Assembly (NCBI RefSeq): GCF_000373625.1
Contig: NZ_KB891993.1
Location: forward strand, 868,001 to 932,000
Direction of reading: 5' to 3'
DNA: 64,000 nucleotides
DNA from: Streptomyces sp. LaPpAH-108
GTDB lineage: Bacteria > Actinomycetota > Actinomycetes > Streptomycetales > Streptomycetaceae
Part shown: piece after piece, positions 1 to 8,633 of the stretch
Numbering within the stretch: position 1 is the first letter of the stretch
Layout: every line of letters begins with the position of its first letter
Translations under genes and position numbers: made by a program
The notes under the pieces: model-generated
Told to the model about the DNA's origin: nothing
Seen by the model: the letters and a program-made list of their open reading frames with translations, nothing else
Database searches by the model: none

Positions 1-1317
1 AGCCGCCCGGTGCGGATCTCCGACTGGACGCACGCGATGACCGCCGCGCACTCCTCGCCGCTCGCCATGGTCGGCGTCGCCCTGCTGGTCTTCCCCAAGC
101 TCGCGCTCGGCATGTCCGGCTTCGAGACCGGTGTCGCGGTGATGCCGCAGATCAAGGGCGCCCCCACGGACACCTGGGAGAACCCGGCGGGACGCATCCG
201 GGGCGCGCGCAAGCTGCTGACCACCGCCGCGCTGATCATGAGCTGTCTGCTGCTCCTGTCCAGCCTGGCGACGACGATCCTCATCCCGCAGGAGGACTTC
301 AAGTCCGGCGGCCCCGCCAACGGCCGCGCCCTCGCCTATCTGGCCCACCGCTACCTGGGCGAGATCTTCGGCACGGTCTACGACCTCTCCACCATCACCA
401 TCCTGTGGTTCGCGGGCGCCTCCGCCATGGCGGGCCTGCTCAACCTCGTCCCGCGCTATCTCCCCCGCTACGGCATGGCCCCCGAGTGGACCCGTGCCGT
501 ACGCCCGCTGGTGCTGGTCTTCCTGGTCGCGGCCGTGCTGATCACCCTCTGGTTCCACGCGAGCGTGGACGCGCAGAGCGGCGCCTACGCCACCGGTGTG
601 CTGGTCCTGATGCTGTCGGCGGCCTTCGCCTCCACGGTCGCGGTGCACCGGCGCCACCACCGGGCGGCCACGATCGGCTTCGGGCTGATCACCGCCGTGT
701 TCGTGTACACCCTGGTCCTCAATGTGATCGAGCGGCCCGACGGCATCAAGATCGCGTCCATCTTCATCGTGGCGATCATGCTCACCTCCTTCGGCTCGCG
801 GGTGCACCGCGCCTTCGAACTGCGCGCCACCGACGTGGTCTTCGACGAGGCCGCGCTGCGCATCATCGACGCCGCCGCCGAGCGCGGCCCGCTCCAGCTG
901 ATCGCCAACGAGCCGGACGAGCACAGCAAGCGGGCCTACCGCGCCAAGGAGCAGGAGCAGCGCGAGCACACCCGGCTGCCCAAGGGCGCCGACGTGATCT
1001 TCCTGGAGGTGTTCGTGCGCGACTCCTCCGACTTCACCGCGGAGATCACGGTGCACGGCGACGAGAAGCACGGGGTACGACGGCTGCGCGCGGACGGGCC
1101 CACGGTGCCCAACACCATCGCGGCCGTGCTGCTCGCGCTGCGCGACCGCACGGGGATGCCCCCGCACGTCTACTTCAACTGGACCGAGGGCAACCCGGTC
1201 AGCCATCTCATCCGCTTCCTGGTCTTCGGCAACGGCGAGTCGGCCCCGGTCACCCGCGAGGTCCTGCGCCGCGCGGAGCCGGACCAGGAGCGCAGGCCGT
1301 GGGTGCACGTGGGCTGA
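1..1317 (+). CDS. APC-superfamily permease (KimA-like), C-terminal part
   Basis: The reading frame is open from the first base, so the gene starts upstream and only about 438 C-terminal residues are seen. They hold the second half of the membrane domain (motifs [39 protein letters not shown]) and a soluble C-terminal domain of about 160 residues with [11 protein letters not shown] and [14 protein letters not shown]. The same architecture is seen complete at 55909-57861, and the two proteins align almost residue for residue here. This layout resembles the APC/KUP-like potassium importer KimA of Bacillus, but the substrate is an inference. The acidic, dinucleotide-regulated type of cytoplasmic tail would fit potassium uptake. 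Convergent with the phosphatase gene 6 bp downstream. Confidence 0.8.
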   Translation, partial: SRPVRISDWTHAMTAAHSSPLAMVGVALLVFPKLALGMSGFETGVAVMPQIKGAPTDTWENPAGRIRGARKLLTTAALIMSCLLLLSSLATTILIPQEDFKSGGPANGRALAYLAHRYLGEIFGTVYDLSTITILWFAGASAMAGLLNLVPRYLPRYGMAPEWTRAVRPLVLVFLVAAVLITLWFHASVDAQSGAYATGVLVLMLSAAFASTVAVHRRHHRAATIGFGLITAVFVYTLVLNVIERPDGIKIASIFIVAIMLTSFGSRVHRAFELRATDVVFDEAALRIIDAAAERGPLQLIANEPDEHSKRAYRAKEQEQREHTRLPKGADVIFLEVFVRDSSDFTAEITVHGDEKHGVRRLRADGPTVPNTIAAVLLALRDRTGMPPHVYFNWTEGNPVSHLIRFLVFGNGESAPVTREVLRRAEPDQERRPWVHVG

Positions 1318-1323
1318 GGGGGC

Positions 1324-1872
1324 CTACGCCTTCTCCGGGCCCGGCGCCTTCTCCCCGCGCGGCACCGTGACCGAGGTCAGCCGGGCCGCACCGGGGACGA
1401 GCGCCGCCCACTCTGGCCCCTCCCAGTCCAGCACCGCGATCGCCGACGTGGGGAACTTGGCCCGCACCCGCTCCAGGGCGTCGCCCTCCGCCTCCCCCGC
1501 GAGCCCCGTGATCAGCCCCTCAAGGCCGGGGCTGTGCCCGATCAGCAGCAGGGTCCGCACCTCGGGCGGTGTCTCGCGCACGACCTCGAGGAGGCGGCCC
1601 CAGGGCGCCTCGTAGATCCGCCGGTCGAAGCGGACCGGAGGCGCCCCGGTCCACGCGGCGGCGGCCAGCTCCCAGGTACGACGGGCCCGTACGGCGGTGG
1701 AGCACAGGGCGAGGTCGGGCAGGCCGAGGCCGGGTGACGCGAGCGCGCGTCCGGCGGCGGGGGCGTCGCGCAGACCGCGCGGGCCGAGCGGGCGGTCGTG
1801 GTCCGCGACGCCCTCGGGCCAGGCGGACTTGGCGTGCCGCAGCACGACCAGACGCCGTGCCGGTCCGCTCAC
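1324..1872 (-). CDS. SixA-type histidine phosphatase
   Basis: A 182-residue histidine-phosphatase-superfamily protein. The RHAKS signature is at residues 12-16 with catalytic H13, an arginine-bearing CSTAVRAR follows at 57-64, and the second catalytic histidine is in IGHSPG (H113). The short length and RHAKS instead of RHG place it in the SixA branch, known from E. coli as a phosphohistidine phosphatase acting on phosphorelay proteins; the partner here is unknown. The GTG start overlaps the TGA of the upstream gene (1869-2609) by four bases, so the two are translationally coupled. Cytoplasmic, no signal peptide. Confidence 0.85.
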   Translation of the reverse strand: MSGPARRLVVLRHAKSAWPEGVADHDRPLGPRGLRDAPAAGRALASPGLGLPDLALCSTAVRARRTWELAAAAWTGAPPVRFDRRIYEAPWGRLLEVVRETPPEVRTLLLIGHSPGLEGLITGLAGEAEGDALERVRAKFPTSAIAVLDWEGPEWAALVPGAARLTSVTVPRGEKAPGPEKA

Positions 1873-2609
1873 GCCGTGCCGCCCAGGCCGCTCGCGAGAT
1901 CGAGGGCGAGAAGCCGGTCGGCGTACATGTACGTCTCGAAACGGGCGCCGTCGGGCACTCCGGGCGCCTGGGCGACCTCGCGCAGCACGGTCAGCACGCC
2001 CGGCAGATCGAGGTCGTCCTCCCAGGCCGCGCGCAGCCGCGTCCGCACCTCGTCCGGCACGGGACGCGAGGGCTGCCGTGCCCAGCCCGCCACGTCCGCG
2101 CGCCACCGGGCGACGGTCCGCGCGGCCTCGTCCAGCGTCGCGCGGTCCAGCGGGACCGGTTCGGTGCGCGGGACGGAGAGCAGGGCGAGGCGGAGGGCGT
2201 CGGGGTCCTCCAGCAGCTCGGGCAGCGGTTCTTCGGCGCTCCCCGTCCACTCCGCCGGGGCCACGGCGAGCACCGGTCCGGTGCCGGGCGCGGGCACGTC
2301 CCGTCTGAGGACGTGCACGGTCTGCGCCTCGCCGAGTCCGGAGGCCAGGTCGCGGCTGTCCTCGAAGGGGCGGATGCCGAGGGTGGTCCCGGCGGTGCGC
2401 AGCTCGGCCTGGTCGCGGGGCGCGCTGAGCAGGGTCCACAGCGGGGTGCCCGCCAGTTCCAGGGCGCGCACGAGGAGGTCGGCGGCGAGCAGGACCCGTA
2501 GCGCGGTCAGGTCCAGGCCGGGCACATGGGCCTCGACACGGGTCAGCCCGCGGCGGGCGGGGGTGGGGGTGACGGGCTCGCCGGTCCGGGCGTCGAGGAT
2601 GCGCAGCAC
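1869..2609 (-). CDS. Degenerate cysteinyl-tRNA-synthetase-like protein
   Basis: A 246-residue protein of uncertain function. Its N-terminus (LRILDARTGEPVTP) resembles the start of class I cysteinyl-tRNA synthetase, and its C-terminal part (AWEDDLDLPGVLTVLREVA, then YMYADRLLALDL) resembles the CysRS anticodon-domain region. The HIGH and KMSKS nucleotide-binding motifs and the zinc cysteines of the catalytic domain are absent, so it should not charge tRNA. GTG at 2609 is chosen because it aligns with the CysRS-like start. It is coupled by a GTGA overlap to the SixA-type phosphatase. The family resemblance is from memory of sequence patterns, so the call is moderate; it could be a plain hypothetical protein. 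Confidence 0.55.
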   Translation of the reverse strand: MLRILDARTGEPVTPTPARRGLTRVEAHVPGLDLTALRVLLAADLLVRALELAGTPLWTLLSAPRDQAELRTAGTTLGIRPFEDSRDLASGLGEAQTVHVLRRDVPAPGTGPVLAVAPAEWTGSAEEPLPELLEDPDALRLALLSVPRTEPVPLDRATLDEAARTVARWRADVAGWARQPSRPVPDEVRTRLRAAWEDDLDLPGVLTVLREVAQAPGVPDGARFETYMYADRLLALDLASGLGGTA

Positions 2610-2786
2610 GCAGCGAGCGTAGGCGTGCGCACGCCCGAACGCAGCACCTTGCGCCGATTTGGCCCACGTCGGGGCCGGATGAGGGGTCCACTCGGGTTCC
2701 GGGCGGGGGCCGGTGGGGGAATCGGCGCGCGCGGGGCGTTGTTCGAGCCCACGGCACCCATCCCGCCGAGACCCGAGGAGGCCGCC

Positions 2787-3197
2787 GTGTACGGCGACGA
2801 GGCGACGATCCGCAGCATCCTGACCGAGCTGGGCGACACCTGGGCGGTGGTCGGGTTGTCCAGCAACCGGGACCGGGCCGCGTACGGCGTGGCACAGGTG
2901 CTCCAGCGGTTCGGCAAGCGGATCGTGCCGGTGCACCCGAAGGCCGAGACCGTGCACGGCGAGCGGGGGTACGCCTCGCTCGCGGACATCCCCTTCGAGG
3001 TGGACGTGGTGGACGTGTTCGTCAACAGCGAGCTGGCCGGGGCGGTCGCGGACGAGGCGGTGGCCAAGGGCGCGCGGGCGGTGTGGTTCCAGCTGGGCGT
3101 GGTGGACGAGGCGGCGTACGAGCGGACGCGGGTGGCGGGGCTGAGCATGGTGATGGACGCGTGCCCGGCGATCGAGATCCCCCGGCTGGGCCGCTGA
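2787..3197 (+). CDS. CoA-binding (YccU-like) protein
   Basis: A 136-residue Rossmann-type CoA-binding domain protein. The nucleotide-binding start is WAVVGLSSNRDRAAYGVAQVL (residues 19-39), followed by the conserved IVPVHPKAETVHGERGYASL stretch and a C-terminal CPAIEIPRL typical of YccU-like stand-alone CoA-binding proteins (cf. the N-terminal domain of succinyl-CoA ligase alpha chains). GTG at 2787 is preceded by GAGGAG and matches the family start; upstream in-frame codons give non-homologous sequence. Divergent from the CysRS-like gene. The physiological ligand is assumed to be CoA; a catalytic role is not evident. Confidence 0.85.
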   Translation: MYGDEATIRSILTELGDTWAVVGLSSNRDRAAYGVAQVLQRFGKRIVPVHPKAETVHGERGYASLADIPFEVDVVDVFVNSELAGAVADEAVAKGARAVWFQLGVVDEAAYERTRVAGLSMVMDACPAIEIPRLGR

Positions 3198-3275
3198 ACC
3201 CGGCGGGCCGCCCCGCACCCCCGGCGCGGGCCCCGCGAGTCCGGCACAGGTCCCGCGCATCCGGCGCGGGTCTCT

Positions 3276-3308
3276 CACCTGCGCATTCTATGCAGGTGAC
3301 AGGTGCAT
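3276..3308. promoter_or_regulatory. Overlapping inverted repeats upstream of CDF gene
   Basis: CACCTGC (3276-3282) is mirrored by GCAGGTG (3292-3298), and ATGCA (3290-3294) by TGCAT (3304-3308); the hexamer CAGGTG occurs twice in tandem. The cluster lies about 75 bp before the cation transporter start, where a metal-sensor operator would be expected. No regulator gene is adjacent, so binding is inference. Confidence 0.4.
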
Positions 3309-3382
3309 GTTTGGCCGTTCGCGACCACAATGTCCCCGTGGGCGCGGCGCGTCCAGGCGCCGCCCGGCGGAAGGGGACCGAT

Positions 3383-4393
3383 GTGAGCCACCGTCACTCC
3401 CACCATGCGGGCCCGCTCCACCGGCTCGCCCATCTCCTCACCCCGCACTCCCACGCCACCGCCGACCGGACCGACTCCGCCCTGGAGTCCTCGGCGCGCG
3501 GGCTACGGGCGCTGTGGGTGTCGCTGGCCGTGCTCGGCGCGACCGCGCTGGCGCAGGCGGTGGTGGTGGTCGCCTCCGGGTCGGTGGCGCTGCTCGGGGA
3601 CACCGTGCACAACGCGGCGGACGCGCTGACGGCCCTGCCGCTCGGCATCGCGTTCCTGCTCGGGCGCCGGGCGGCGACCCGGCGGTTCACCTACGGGTAC
3701 GGGCGGGCGGAGGACCTGGCCGGTCTGGTGATCGTGCTGACCATCGCCGCCTCGGCCGTGTTCACCGCCTGGGCGGCGATGGACCGGCTGCTCGACCCGC
3801 GTCCGGTGGAGCATCTGCCCGCCGTCGCGGGGGCCGCGCTGGTGGGCTTCCTGGGCAACGAGTGGGTGGCCCGGTACCGGGTGCGGGTGGGCCGGGAGAT
3901 CGGCTCGGCCGCGCTGGTGGCGGACGGCCTGCACGCCCGCACCGACGGCTTCGCCTCCCTGGCCGTACTGCTCGGCGCCGGGGGCGCGGCGCTCGGCTGG
4001 AGCGCCGCGGACCCGCTGGTCGGACTCGCCATCACGGCCGCGATCGCCCTCGTCCTGCGGGACGCGGCCCGCGAGGTGCTGCGCCGGATGCTGGACGCGG
4101 TCGATCCGGAGCTGGTCGACCGGGCCGAGCGCGCGGCGCGGAAGGTGCCGGGCGTGCGCGGGGTGGGCGAGCTGCGGATGCGCTGGATCGGCCACCGGCT
4201 CCGCGCCGAACTGGCCGTCCTGGTGGACGGCGAGGCCACCGCGCGCGAGGCCCACGCGGTCGCCGTGGCGGCCGAACACGCCCTGCTGCACGCCGTACCC
4301 GGGCTCACCGCCGCCCTGGTGCACGCCGATCCGGCACCGGTGGAGGGCGAGAGCGACCCGCATCTGCCGCTGGCCCACCACGCACCGGTCTGA
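3383..4393 (+). CDS. Cation diffusion facilitator metal exporter
   Basis: A 336-residue CDF-family divalent metal/proton antiporter of the plasma membrane. The N-terminus is histidine-rich (HRHSHH, HSH). Six membrane segments follow, with the metal-site motifs of CDF helices 2 and 5: DTVHNAAD (H76, D80) and DGLHARTD (H184, D188). The cytoplasmic C-terminal domain (about residues 250-336) carries VPGVRGVGELRMRWIG, matching the CDF dimerisation domain. GTG at 3383 is chosen because AAGGGG lies 6 nt before it; an upstream in-frame start would add a basic non-homologous leader. Metal could be Zn, Co, Ni or Cd; His-rich termini are common in Zn/Co/Ni exporters. Confidence 0.9.
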   Translation: MSHRHSHHAGPLHRLAHLLTPHSHATADRTDSALESSARGLRALWVSLAVLGATALAQAVVVVASGSVALLGDTVHNAADALTALPLGIAFLLGRRAATRRFTYGYGRAEDLAGLVIVLTIAASAVFTAWAAMDRLLDPRPVEHLPAVAGAALVGFLGNEWVARYRVRVGREIGSAALVADGLHARTDGFASLAVLLGAGGAALGWSAADPLVGLAITAAIALVLRDAAREVLRRMLDAVDPELVDRAERAARKVPGVRGVGELRMRWIGHRLRAELAVLVDGEATAREAHAVAVAAEHALLHAVPGLTAALVHADPAPVEGESDPHLPLAHHAPV

Positions 4394-4405
4394 CCCAGGA
4401 CCGGC

Positions 4406-4963
4406 TCAGCCGATGCCGAGTCCTTCGATCACCACGGCCCCGGGCAGCTGCGCGAACACCTCGCCGGGCACGAGGAGTTTGCCCTGCCTGCGCCCGCTGC
4501 CGACGAGGACGTACGGCAGCTCCACGACGGCGGAGTCCACCAACAGCGGCCAGCTGTCCGGCAGTCCGATCGGGGTGATGCCGCCGTACTCCATGCCGCT
4601 CTCGCCGGTCGCCGTGTCCATCGGGGCGAACGACGCCTTGCGGGCGCCGAGTTGGCGGCGCACCACGCCGTTGACATCGGCCTTGGTGGTGGAGAGCACC
4701 AGACACGCGGCGAGCGTGGTCTCCCCGCCCCGCTTGCCCGCGACCACCACGCAGTTGGCCGAGCGTTCCATCAGGTCGGCGCCGTAGTGCTCCACGAAGA
4801 CGGCGGTGTCCGCCCAGCGCGGGTCGGTGTCCACGTAGACGATCCGGTCGGCCGGGGTCTTGCCCTGCCAGTCGCGCAGGGCGGCGGCGACGGGCGCGGT
4901 CAGCCGGTCGAGGGCGTCAGGGGCCGGGAGGGCGGTGTCGAAGTTTCCGATGGGGGCGCGCAT
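4406..4963 (-). CDS. YbaK/EbsC-family aminoacyl-tRNA deacylase
   Basis: A 185-residue single-domain protein of the YbaK/ProX family, which hydrolyses mischarged aminoacyl-tRNA (Cys- or Ala-tRNAPro) in trans. Visible family features are the conserved lysine in QLGARKASFA (K109), the EYGGITPIGLP loop (126-135) and the end motif GEVFAQLPGAVVIEGLGIG. Length is usual for free-standing editing domains. It is convergent with the CDF gene and is followed 32 bp downstream by no same-strand partner, so it is probably monocistronic. Which mischarged tRNA it edits cannot be read from the sequence. Confidence 0.85.
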   Translation of the reverse strand: MRAPIGNFDTALPAPDALDRLTAPVAAALRDWQGKTPADRIVYVDTDPRWADTAVFVEHYGADLMERSANCVVVAGKRGGETTLAACLVLSTTKADVNGVVRRQLGARKASFAPMDTATGESGMEYGGITPIGLPDSWPLLVDSAVVELPYVLVGSGRRQGKLLVPGEVFAQLPGAVVIEGLGIG

Positions 4964-4995
4964 GGCGGCACGCTAACAGGCCCCGCAGGGGCCGC

Positions 4996-5568
4996 TCAGC
5001 GCACGGGCGGGACGGAGACGGTCATGACCATCTCCATGGGCACGTCGCCCTCGTTGCCGTACGTGTGCGGGGTGTTGGCCTCGAAGGTGGCGCTCGCCCC
5101 GGCCGGGACGCGGTGGGGGGTGCCGTCCACGGTGAGGGTCAGCTCGCCCGAGGTGACGTGGACCAGTTCGACCGTGCCGGTGGGGTGCGGGTCGGAGGGG
5201 CTGCTCTCGCCGGGCATCAGCCGCCAGTCCCACAGCTCCAGCGGTCCCGGCGCCTCGGTGCCGGTGAGCAGGCGGCTGTAGCTGCCCGTGTCCGTGTGCC
5301 ACAGGCGGACGGCCTGCTCGGCGGGGACGACCCGGACGCGTGGCCCGCGCTCGTAGTCGAGCAGGGTGGGCACGCTCACGCCGAGCGCGTCCCCGATCTT
5401 GACGACCGTGCCGATGCTGGGGTTGGTGCGGGCCTGCTCGATCTGGATCAGCATGCCCCGGCTGACCCCGGCGCGGGCGGCAAGCGTGTCCAGGGTGAAG
5501 CCGCGCTCGGTGCGCCAGCGTCTGACGTTGCGCGCCAGGGACTGGGTCAGCAGGTCGAGGTCCGACAC
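4996..5568 (-). CDS. XRE-family regulator with C-terminal cupin
   Basis: A 190-residue transcription factor with an N-terminal helix-turn-helix (residues 12-68; RGFTLDTLAARAGVSRGMLIQIEQ) and a C-terminal double-stranded beta-helix cupin (about 110-188; HPTGTVELVHVTSGELTLTVDG, then ANTPHTYGN). Such HTH-cupin proteins usually sense a small metabolite (for example SutR or PuuR types) and often regulate a neighbouring gene. GTG at 5568 is used since it begins the HTH fold and the longer frame adds only Pro/Arg-rich sequence. It lies downstream of the acyltransferase gene on the same strand with 150 bp between, which probably holds its own promoter. Confidence 0.88.
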   Translation of the reverse strand: MSDLDLLTQSLARNVRRWRTERGFTLDTLAARAGVSRGMLIQIEQARTNPSIGTVVKIGDALGVSVPTLLDYERGPRVRVVPAEQAVRLWHTDTGSYSRLLTGTEAPGPLELWDWRLMPGESSPSDPHPTGTVELVHVTSGELTLTVDGTPHRVPAGASATFEANTPHTYGNEGDVPMEMVMTVSVPPVR

Positions 5569-5718
5569 ATCACGTCCAACGGGTCCAGCAGGTTCGGCAG
5601 GGGCACGTGCGGGGGCGGTACGGGGGCCGGGCATACGGTGCGCTGCACCCCGTCGTACACCGCACTGTACTGCGGACGGTCGACGGACAGCAGCGCGATA
5701 CGGCACCGGACGCCGGGG

Positions 5719-6483
5719 TCAGCCCTCCGCGTCCAGCCGGGCCAGCCGCTCGATCTGCTCCTCGTCCAGCTCGGCCAGCGCCCGGAACTGCGCCGGGGTC
5801 GACCCGTCCGGTGGCGGCACGGGGGCCGGGGTGCGCAGCGGGGGCTGCCAGCCCTCCTCCGGGGTCCAGCGGCGGACGACCCGGGCGGGGGCGCCCGCGA
5901 CCACCGCGTGGTCGGGGACCGTGCCGCGCACCACCGCACCGGCCGCGACGACCACGTTCCGGCCGATCCGCGCGCCCGGCAGGATCACCGCGTTGGTGCC
6001 GATCCAGCAGCCGGGGCCGATCTCCACCGGCTCCATCCGGGGCCACTGCCGTCCGATGGGCTCGTGGGGGTCGTCGTAGGAGTGGTTGGTGGAGGTGACG
6101 TAGACGTACGGGCCGAAGTAGCAGTCGCGGCCGATGGTGACCGAGGTGTCCGCGATGACGTGGCTGCCGCGGCCGAGGACCACGCCGTCCCCGATGTTCA
6201 GGATCGGCTCCGGCCCGAGATCGAGGTCGGGCATGAGTCCGGCGGTGAGGGTGACCTGCTCGGCGATGATGCAGTAGGCGCCGAGCCGGATCCAGGGTTC
6301 GCCGAAGACGGTGCCGAGCGGGAAGGCGAGCCGGGTGCCCTCGCCGATCGCGCCGAAGCGGAGGCGGCCGGGGTGCTCGGCGCTCACGGAGCCGGTGCGC
6401 CGCGCCCACTCCCAGACCGCGTGGACGGCCCGCTGGGCGAGGCCCTTCCGCCAGGAAGAGAAGGTGTTCTGGGACTTCGGCAC
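5719..6483 (-). CDS. Hexapeptide-repeat acyltransferase
   Basis: A 254-residue left-handed beta-helix acyltransferase. Hexapeptide repeats run through the middle (LNIGDGVVLGRGSHVIADTS..., VEIGPGCWIGTNAVILPGARIGRN), interrupted by the acceptor-binding loop with a likely catalytic histidine in STNHSYDDPHEPIG. The C-terminal coil after VVAGAPARVVR is typical of O-acetyltransferases acting on sugars or polysaccharides (WcaF/LacA-like). The extra N-terminal 60 residues are longer than in LacA. Substrate unknown. Divergent from the gamma-carbonic anhydrase, which uses the same fold. Confidence 0.85.
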   Translation of the reverse strand: MPKSQNTFSSWRKGLAQRAVHAVWEWARRTGSVSAEHPGRLRFGAIGEGTRLAFPLGTVFGEPWIRLGAYCIIAEQVTLTAGLMPDLDLGPEPILNIGDGVVLGRGSHVIADTSVTIGRDCYFGPYVYVTSTNHSYDDPHEPIGRQWPRMEPVEIGPGCWIGTNAVILPGARIGRNVVVAAGAVVRGTVPDHAVVAGAPARVVRRWTPEEGWQPPLRTPAPVPPPDGSTPAQFRALAELDEEQIERLARLDAEG

Positions 6484-6634
6484 GCGCTCACGTTACTCAC
6501 CGGTCGCCTCCGGCGAGGGGCCGTACCGCTGTGATCTTCACCCCATACGACAGTCCCCTACGACCGGAGGGGGCATGCACTAGCGTGCGCGGGTACGCGA
6601 CCGCGACGACTCGAAGAAGAGACGGTGGACTCGG

Positions 6635-7162
6635 ATGACGCACCAGCCCTTGATCGTGGGCATCGGCGGCAGGGAGCCGAAGATCGACCCGGACGCCTTC
6701 GTGGCCCCCACGGCCTCGGTGATCGGTGACGTGACGCTCGGCGCGGGGGCGAGCGTCTGGTACGGCGCGGTGGTGCGCGGCGACGTCGAGCGGATCGCCG
6801 TCGCCGCGGACGCCAACGTCCAGGACAACGTCACCCTGCACGCCGACCCCGGCTTCCCGCTGACGATCGGCGAACGCGTCTCCATCGGCCACAACGCCGT
6901 GGTGCACGGCGCGACCGTCGAGGACGACTGCCTGATCGGCATGGGCGCGACGGTCCTGAACGGCGCGGTGATCGGCGCGGGTTCCCTGGTGGCGGCCCAG
7001 GCACTGGTCCCCCAGGGCATGGTGGTCCCGCCGGGCTCACTGGTGGCGGGGGTGCCCGCGAAGGTCCGCCGGGAACTGTCGGAGGAGGAGCGCCAGGGCG
7101 TCACGCTGAACGGCACGCTGTACGCGGACCTGGCGAAGACGCACCGGGCGGTGCACGAGTGA
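6635..7162 (+). CDS. Gamma-carbonic anhydrase family protein
   Basis: A 175-residue trimeric beta-helix protein of the gamma-carbonic anhydrase/PaaY/CaiE group. The three metal ligands of the Cam family are visible: H69 (TLHAD), H86 and H91 (GHNAVVHG), with the supporting R48-D50 (VVRGD) and Q63 (NVQDN). The acidic proton-shuttle loop of the archaeal Cam enzyme is absent, as in many bacterial members, so catalytic activity is plausible but unproven. It reads divergently from the hexapeptide acyltransferase and converges with the DedA gene at a hairpin (7204-7228). Confidence 0.88.
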   Translation: MTHQPLIVGIGGREPKIDPDAFVAPTASVIGDVTLGAGASVWYGAVVRGDVERIAVAADANVQDNVTLHADPGFPLTIGERVSIGHNAVVHGATVEDDCLIGMGATVLNGAVIGAGSLVAAQALVPQGMVVPPGSLVAGVPAKVRRELSEEERQGVTLNGTLYADLAKTHRAVHE

Positions 7163-7203
7163 GGTGCCGGGCGCCTCGCGGGTGACGGCCGTACGGGGGC
7201 GGG

Positions 7204-7228
7204 CCCGCGCGGAGCCGGGCCGCGCGGG
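7204..7228. terminator. Bidirectional hairpin terminator
   Basis: Perfect 9-bp arms CCCGCGCGG (7204-7212) and CCGCGCGGG (7220-7228) with a 7-nt loop, placed between the convergent carbonic-anhydrase and DedA genes. There is no U-tract, as is common in this genus. Confidence 0.65.
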
Positions 7229-7230
7229 GG

Positions 7231-7884
7231 TCAGTCCCCCGCGCCCACCGGCTCCGCCTCCGGGGTCTCCTCGGTGGCGGACTCGTTCCGCCGGGCCCGG
7301 CGTCTGACGATCAGCATCGAGCCGATGCCGAGGGCGAGGGCCACCGCGAGGCCCACGTACGAGAAGCGCTTGAGCCAGTCCTCGGCGACGATGCCGACGT
7401 AGTGGACGACGGCGGTGGTGCCGCCCGCCCAGACGATGCCGCCGAGGACGTTGGCGATGAGGAACTTCCAGTAGGGCATCTTGAGCACGCCCGCGAGGGG
7501 CCCGGCGAAGATGCGCAGCAGGGCGATGAAGCGGCCGAAGAAGACGGCCCACATGCCCCACTTCTCGAAAGACCGCTCGGCGGTGGCCACATGGGCCTCG
7601 CTGAAGTGTCTCGGAAGTTTCTTGGCGAGCCAGGCCAGCAGCGGACGGCCGCCCTTGCGGCCGATCGCGTAGCCGATGGAGTCACCGATGACGGCACCGG
7701 CCGTGGCGCACGCGCCGAGCACGAACGGGTCGATGCCGGAGTGGCTGGAGGACATGAGCGCGGCCGAGACGAGGACGATCTCGCCGGGCAGCGGGATGCC
7801 CAGGCTCTCCAGGCCGATCACCAGAGCCACCACGGCGTAGACGGCGAGCGGGGGCACCGAGTCGAGCCATTCCTGGACGTGCAC
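7231..7884 (-). CDS. DedA-family membrane protein
   Basis: A 217-residue DedA/VTT-family integral membrane protein. Family marks are the re-entrant-loop motifs ESLGIPLPGEIVL near the N-terminus and a central FGRFIALLRIFAGPLAG (the conserved F/G-R-x(5)-R-x(3)-G region), plus GDSIGYAIGRKGG. DedA proteins are needed for envelope integrity and some recycle undecaprenyl-phosphate or phosphatidylethanolamine across the membrane; which lipid applies here is not known. GTG at 7884 is chosen because GGGAGGAA lies 6 nt upstream; a longer frame starting at 7926 lacks a comparable site. A Glu-rich tail ends the protein. Confidence 0.88.
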   Translation of the reverse strand: MHVQEWLDSVPPLAVYAVVALVIGLESLGIPLPGEIVLVSAALMSSSHSGIDPFVLGACATAGAVIGDSIGYAIGRKGGRPLLAWLAKKLPRHFSEAHVATAERSFEKWGMWAVFFGRFIALLRIFAGPLAGVLKMPYWKFLIANVLGGIVWAGGTTAVVHYVGIVAEDWLKRFSYVGLAVALALGIGSMLIVRRRARRNESATEETPEAEPVGAGD

Positions 7885-8053
7885 CGCCGGTTCCTCCCAG
7901 TCGCCGTCCCTGAGCGCGGGGGCCACGCCTGTTTCAGGGGTTCTCCGGGAAGGCTACCCGGTCGGCGAGGGCGGACGGCCTGCCTCCACCCGCTCGGGGG
8001 CGTGACCCCCGCCATGCGGGGCGCGGGGCGCGACTCGGGGGCGGGCTGCACGG

Positions 8054-8091
8054 CTCAGGGGCGCGTGCCCGCCGAGGCCGCGCCCCCTGAG
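8054..8091 (-). terminator. Rho-independent-type hairpin after thioesterase gene
   Basis: CTCAGGGGCGCG (8054-8065) pairs with CGCGCCCCCTGAG (8079-8091) apart from one bulged C; the loop is 13 nt. It lies 15 bp past the stop of the leftward thioesterase gene. Confidence 0.65.
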
Positions 8092-8106
8092 TCCGTCCCT
8101 GACCGG

Positions 8107-8559
8107 TCAGCCGTTCGGCCGCAGGGTCCAGACGACCGTCATCTCGCCGGAGACGGAACCGTCCTCGCGCTCGATGGTGATGGCCACCGGGAACTCCGGC
8201 CGCCGGCCCGCGTCGAGATCCGCGACGACCTCGGCCGCCGGACGGCCCAGGGTGGCGGTCGCGGTGACCGGGCCGAGAGCCAGCTTCTTGTAGTCGATCT
8301 CGGCGCGCACCGCGAGCGGCACCGCGCGCGAGAGCTGCTCGCCGAAAGCCGTCAGCACGATGGCACCGCTCGCGGACTCGGCCAGGGTGAACATCGCACC
8401 GGCGTGCGGGCCGCCGAGGTGGTTGTGGTACTCGGACTGGTCCGGCAGCCGGAGCACCGCGCGCTCGGGCGTGACCTCGATGAACTCCAGGTTCAGGGTC
8501 CGCACCATCGGCACCGCGGCGGCCAGCATGTCGCCCATGGAGGCGCTCTCAACTGTCAT
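8107..8559 (-). CDS. Hot-dog fold thioesterase (DUF4442-like)
   Basis: A 150-residue hot-dog protein. The helix motif HNHLGGPHAGAMFTLAESASG (residues 45-65) is the PaaI/YiiD-type active-site segment, and the strands around it (YKKLALGPVTATATL, VAITIEREDGSVSGEMTVVWTLRP) fit the DUF4442/PaaI superfamily. It probably hydrolyses an acyl-CoA in the cytoplasm; the substrate is not known. ATG at 8559 is chosen as it gives the family's usual length. Divergent from the proline/glutamine-rich membrane protein, whose start is only 74 bp away. Confidence 0.82.
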   Translation of the reverse strand: MTVESASMGDMLAAAVPMVRTLNLEFIEVTPERAVLRLPDQSEYHNHLGGPHAGAMFTLAESASGAIVLTAFGEQLSRAVPLAVRAEIDYKKLALGPVTATATLGRPAAEVVADLDAGRRPEFPVAITIEREDGSVSGEMTVVWTLRPNG

Positions 8560-8633
8560 GTCCGTGATGTTACCGACGGGTAGCCAGCCTGGCCAGTCCG
8601 AATCATGTCCATGGCGCATTAGGGTTGCTGGCC

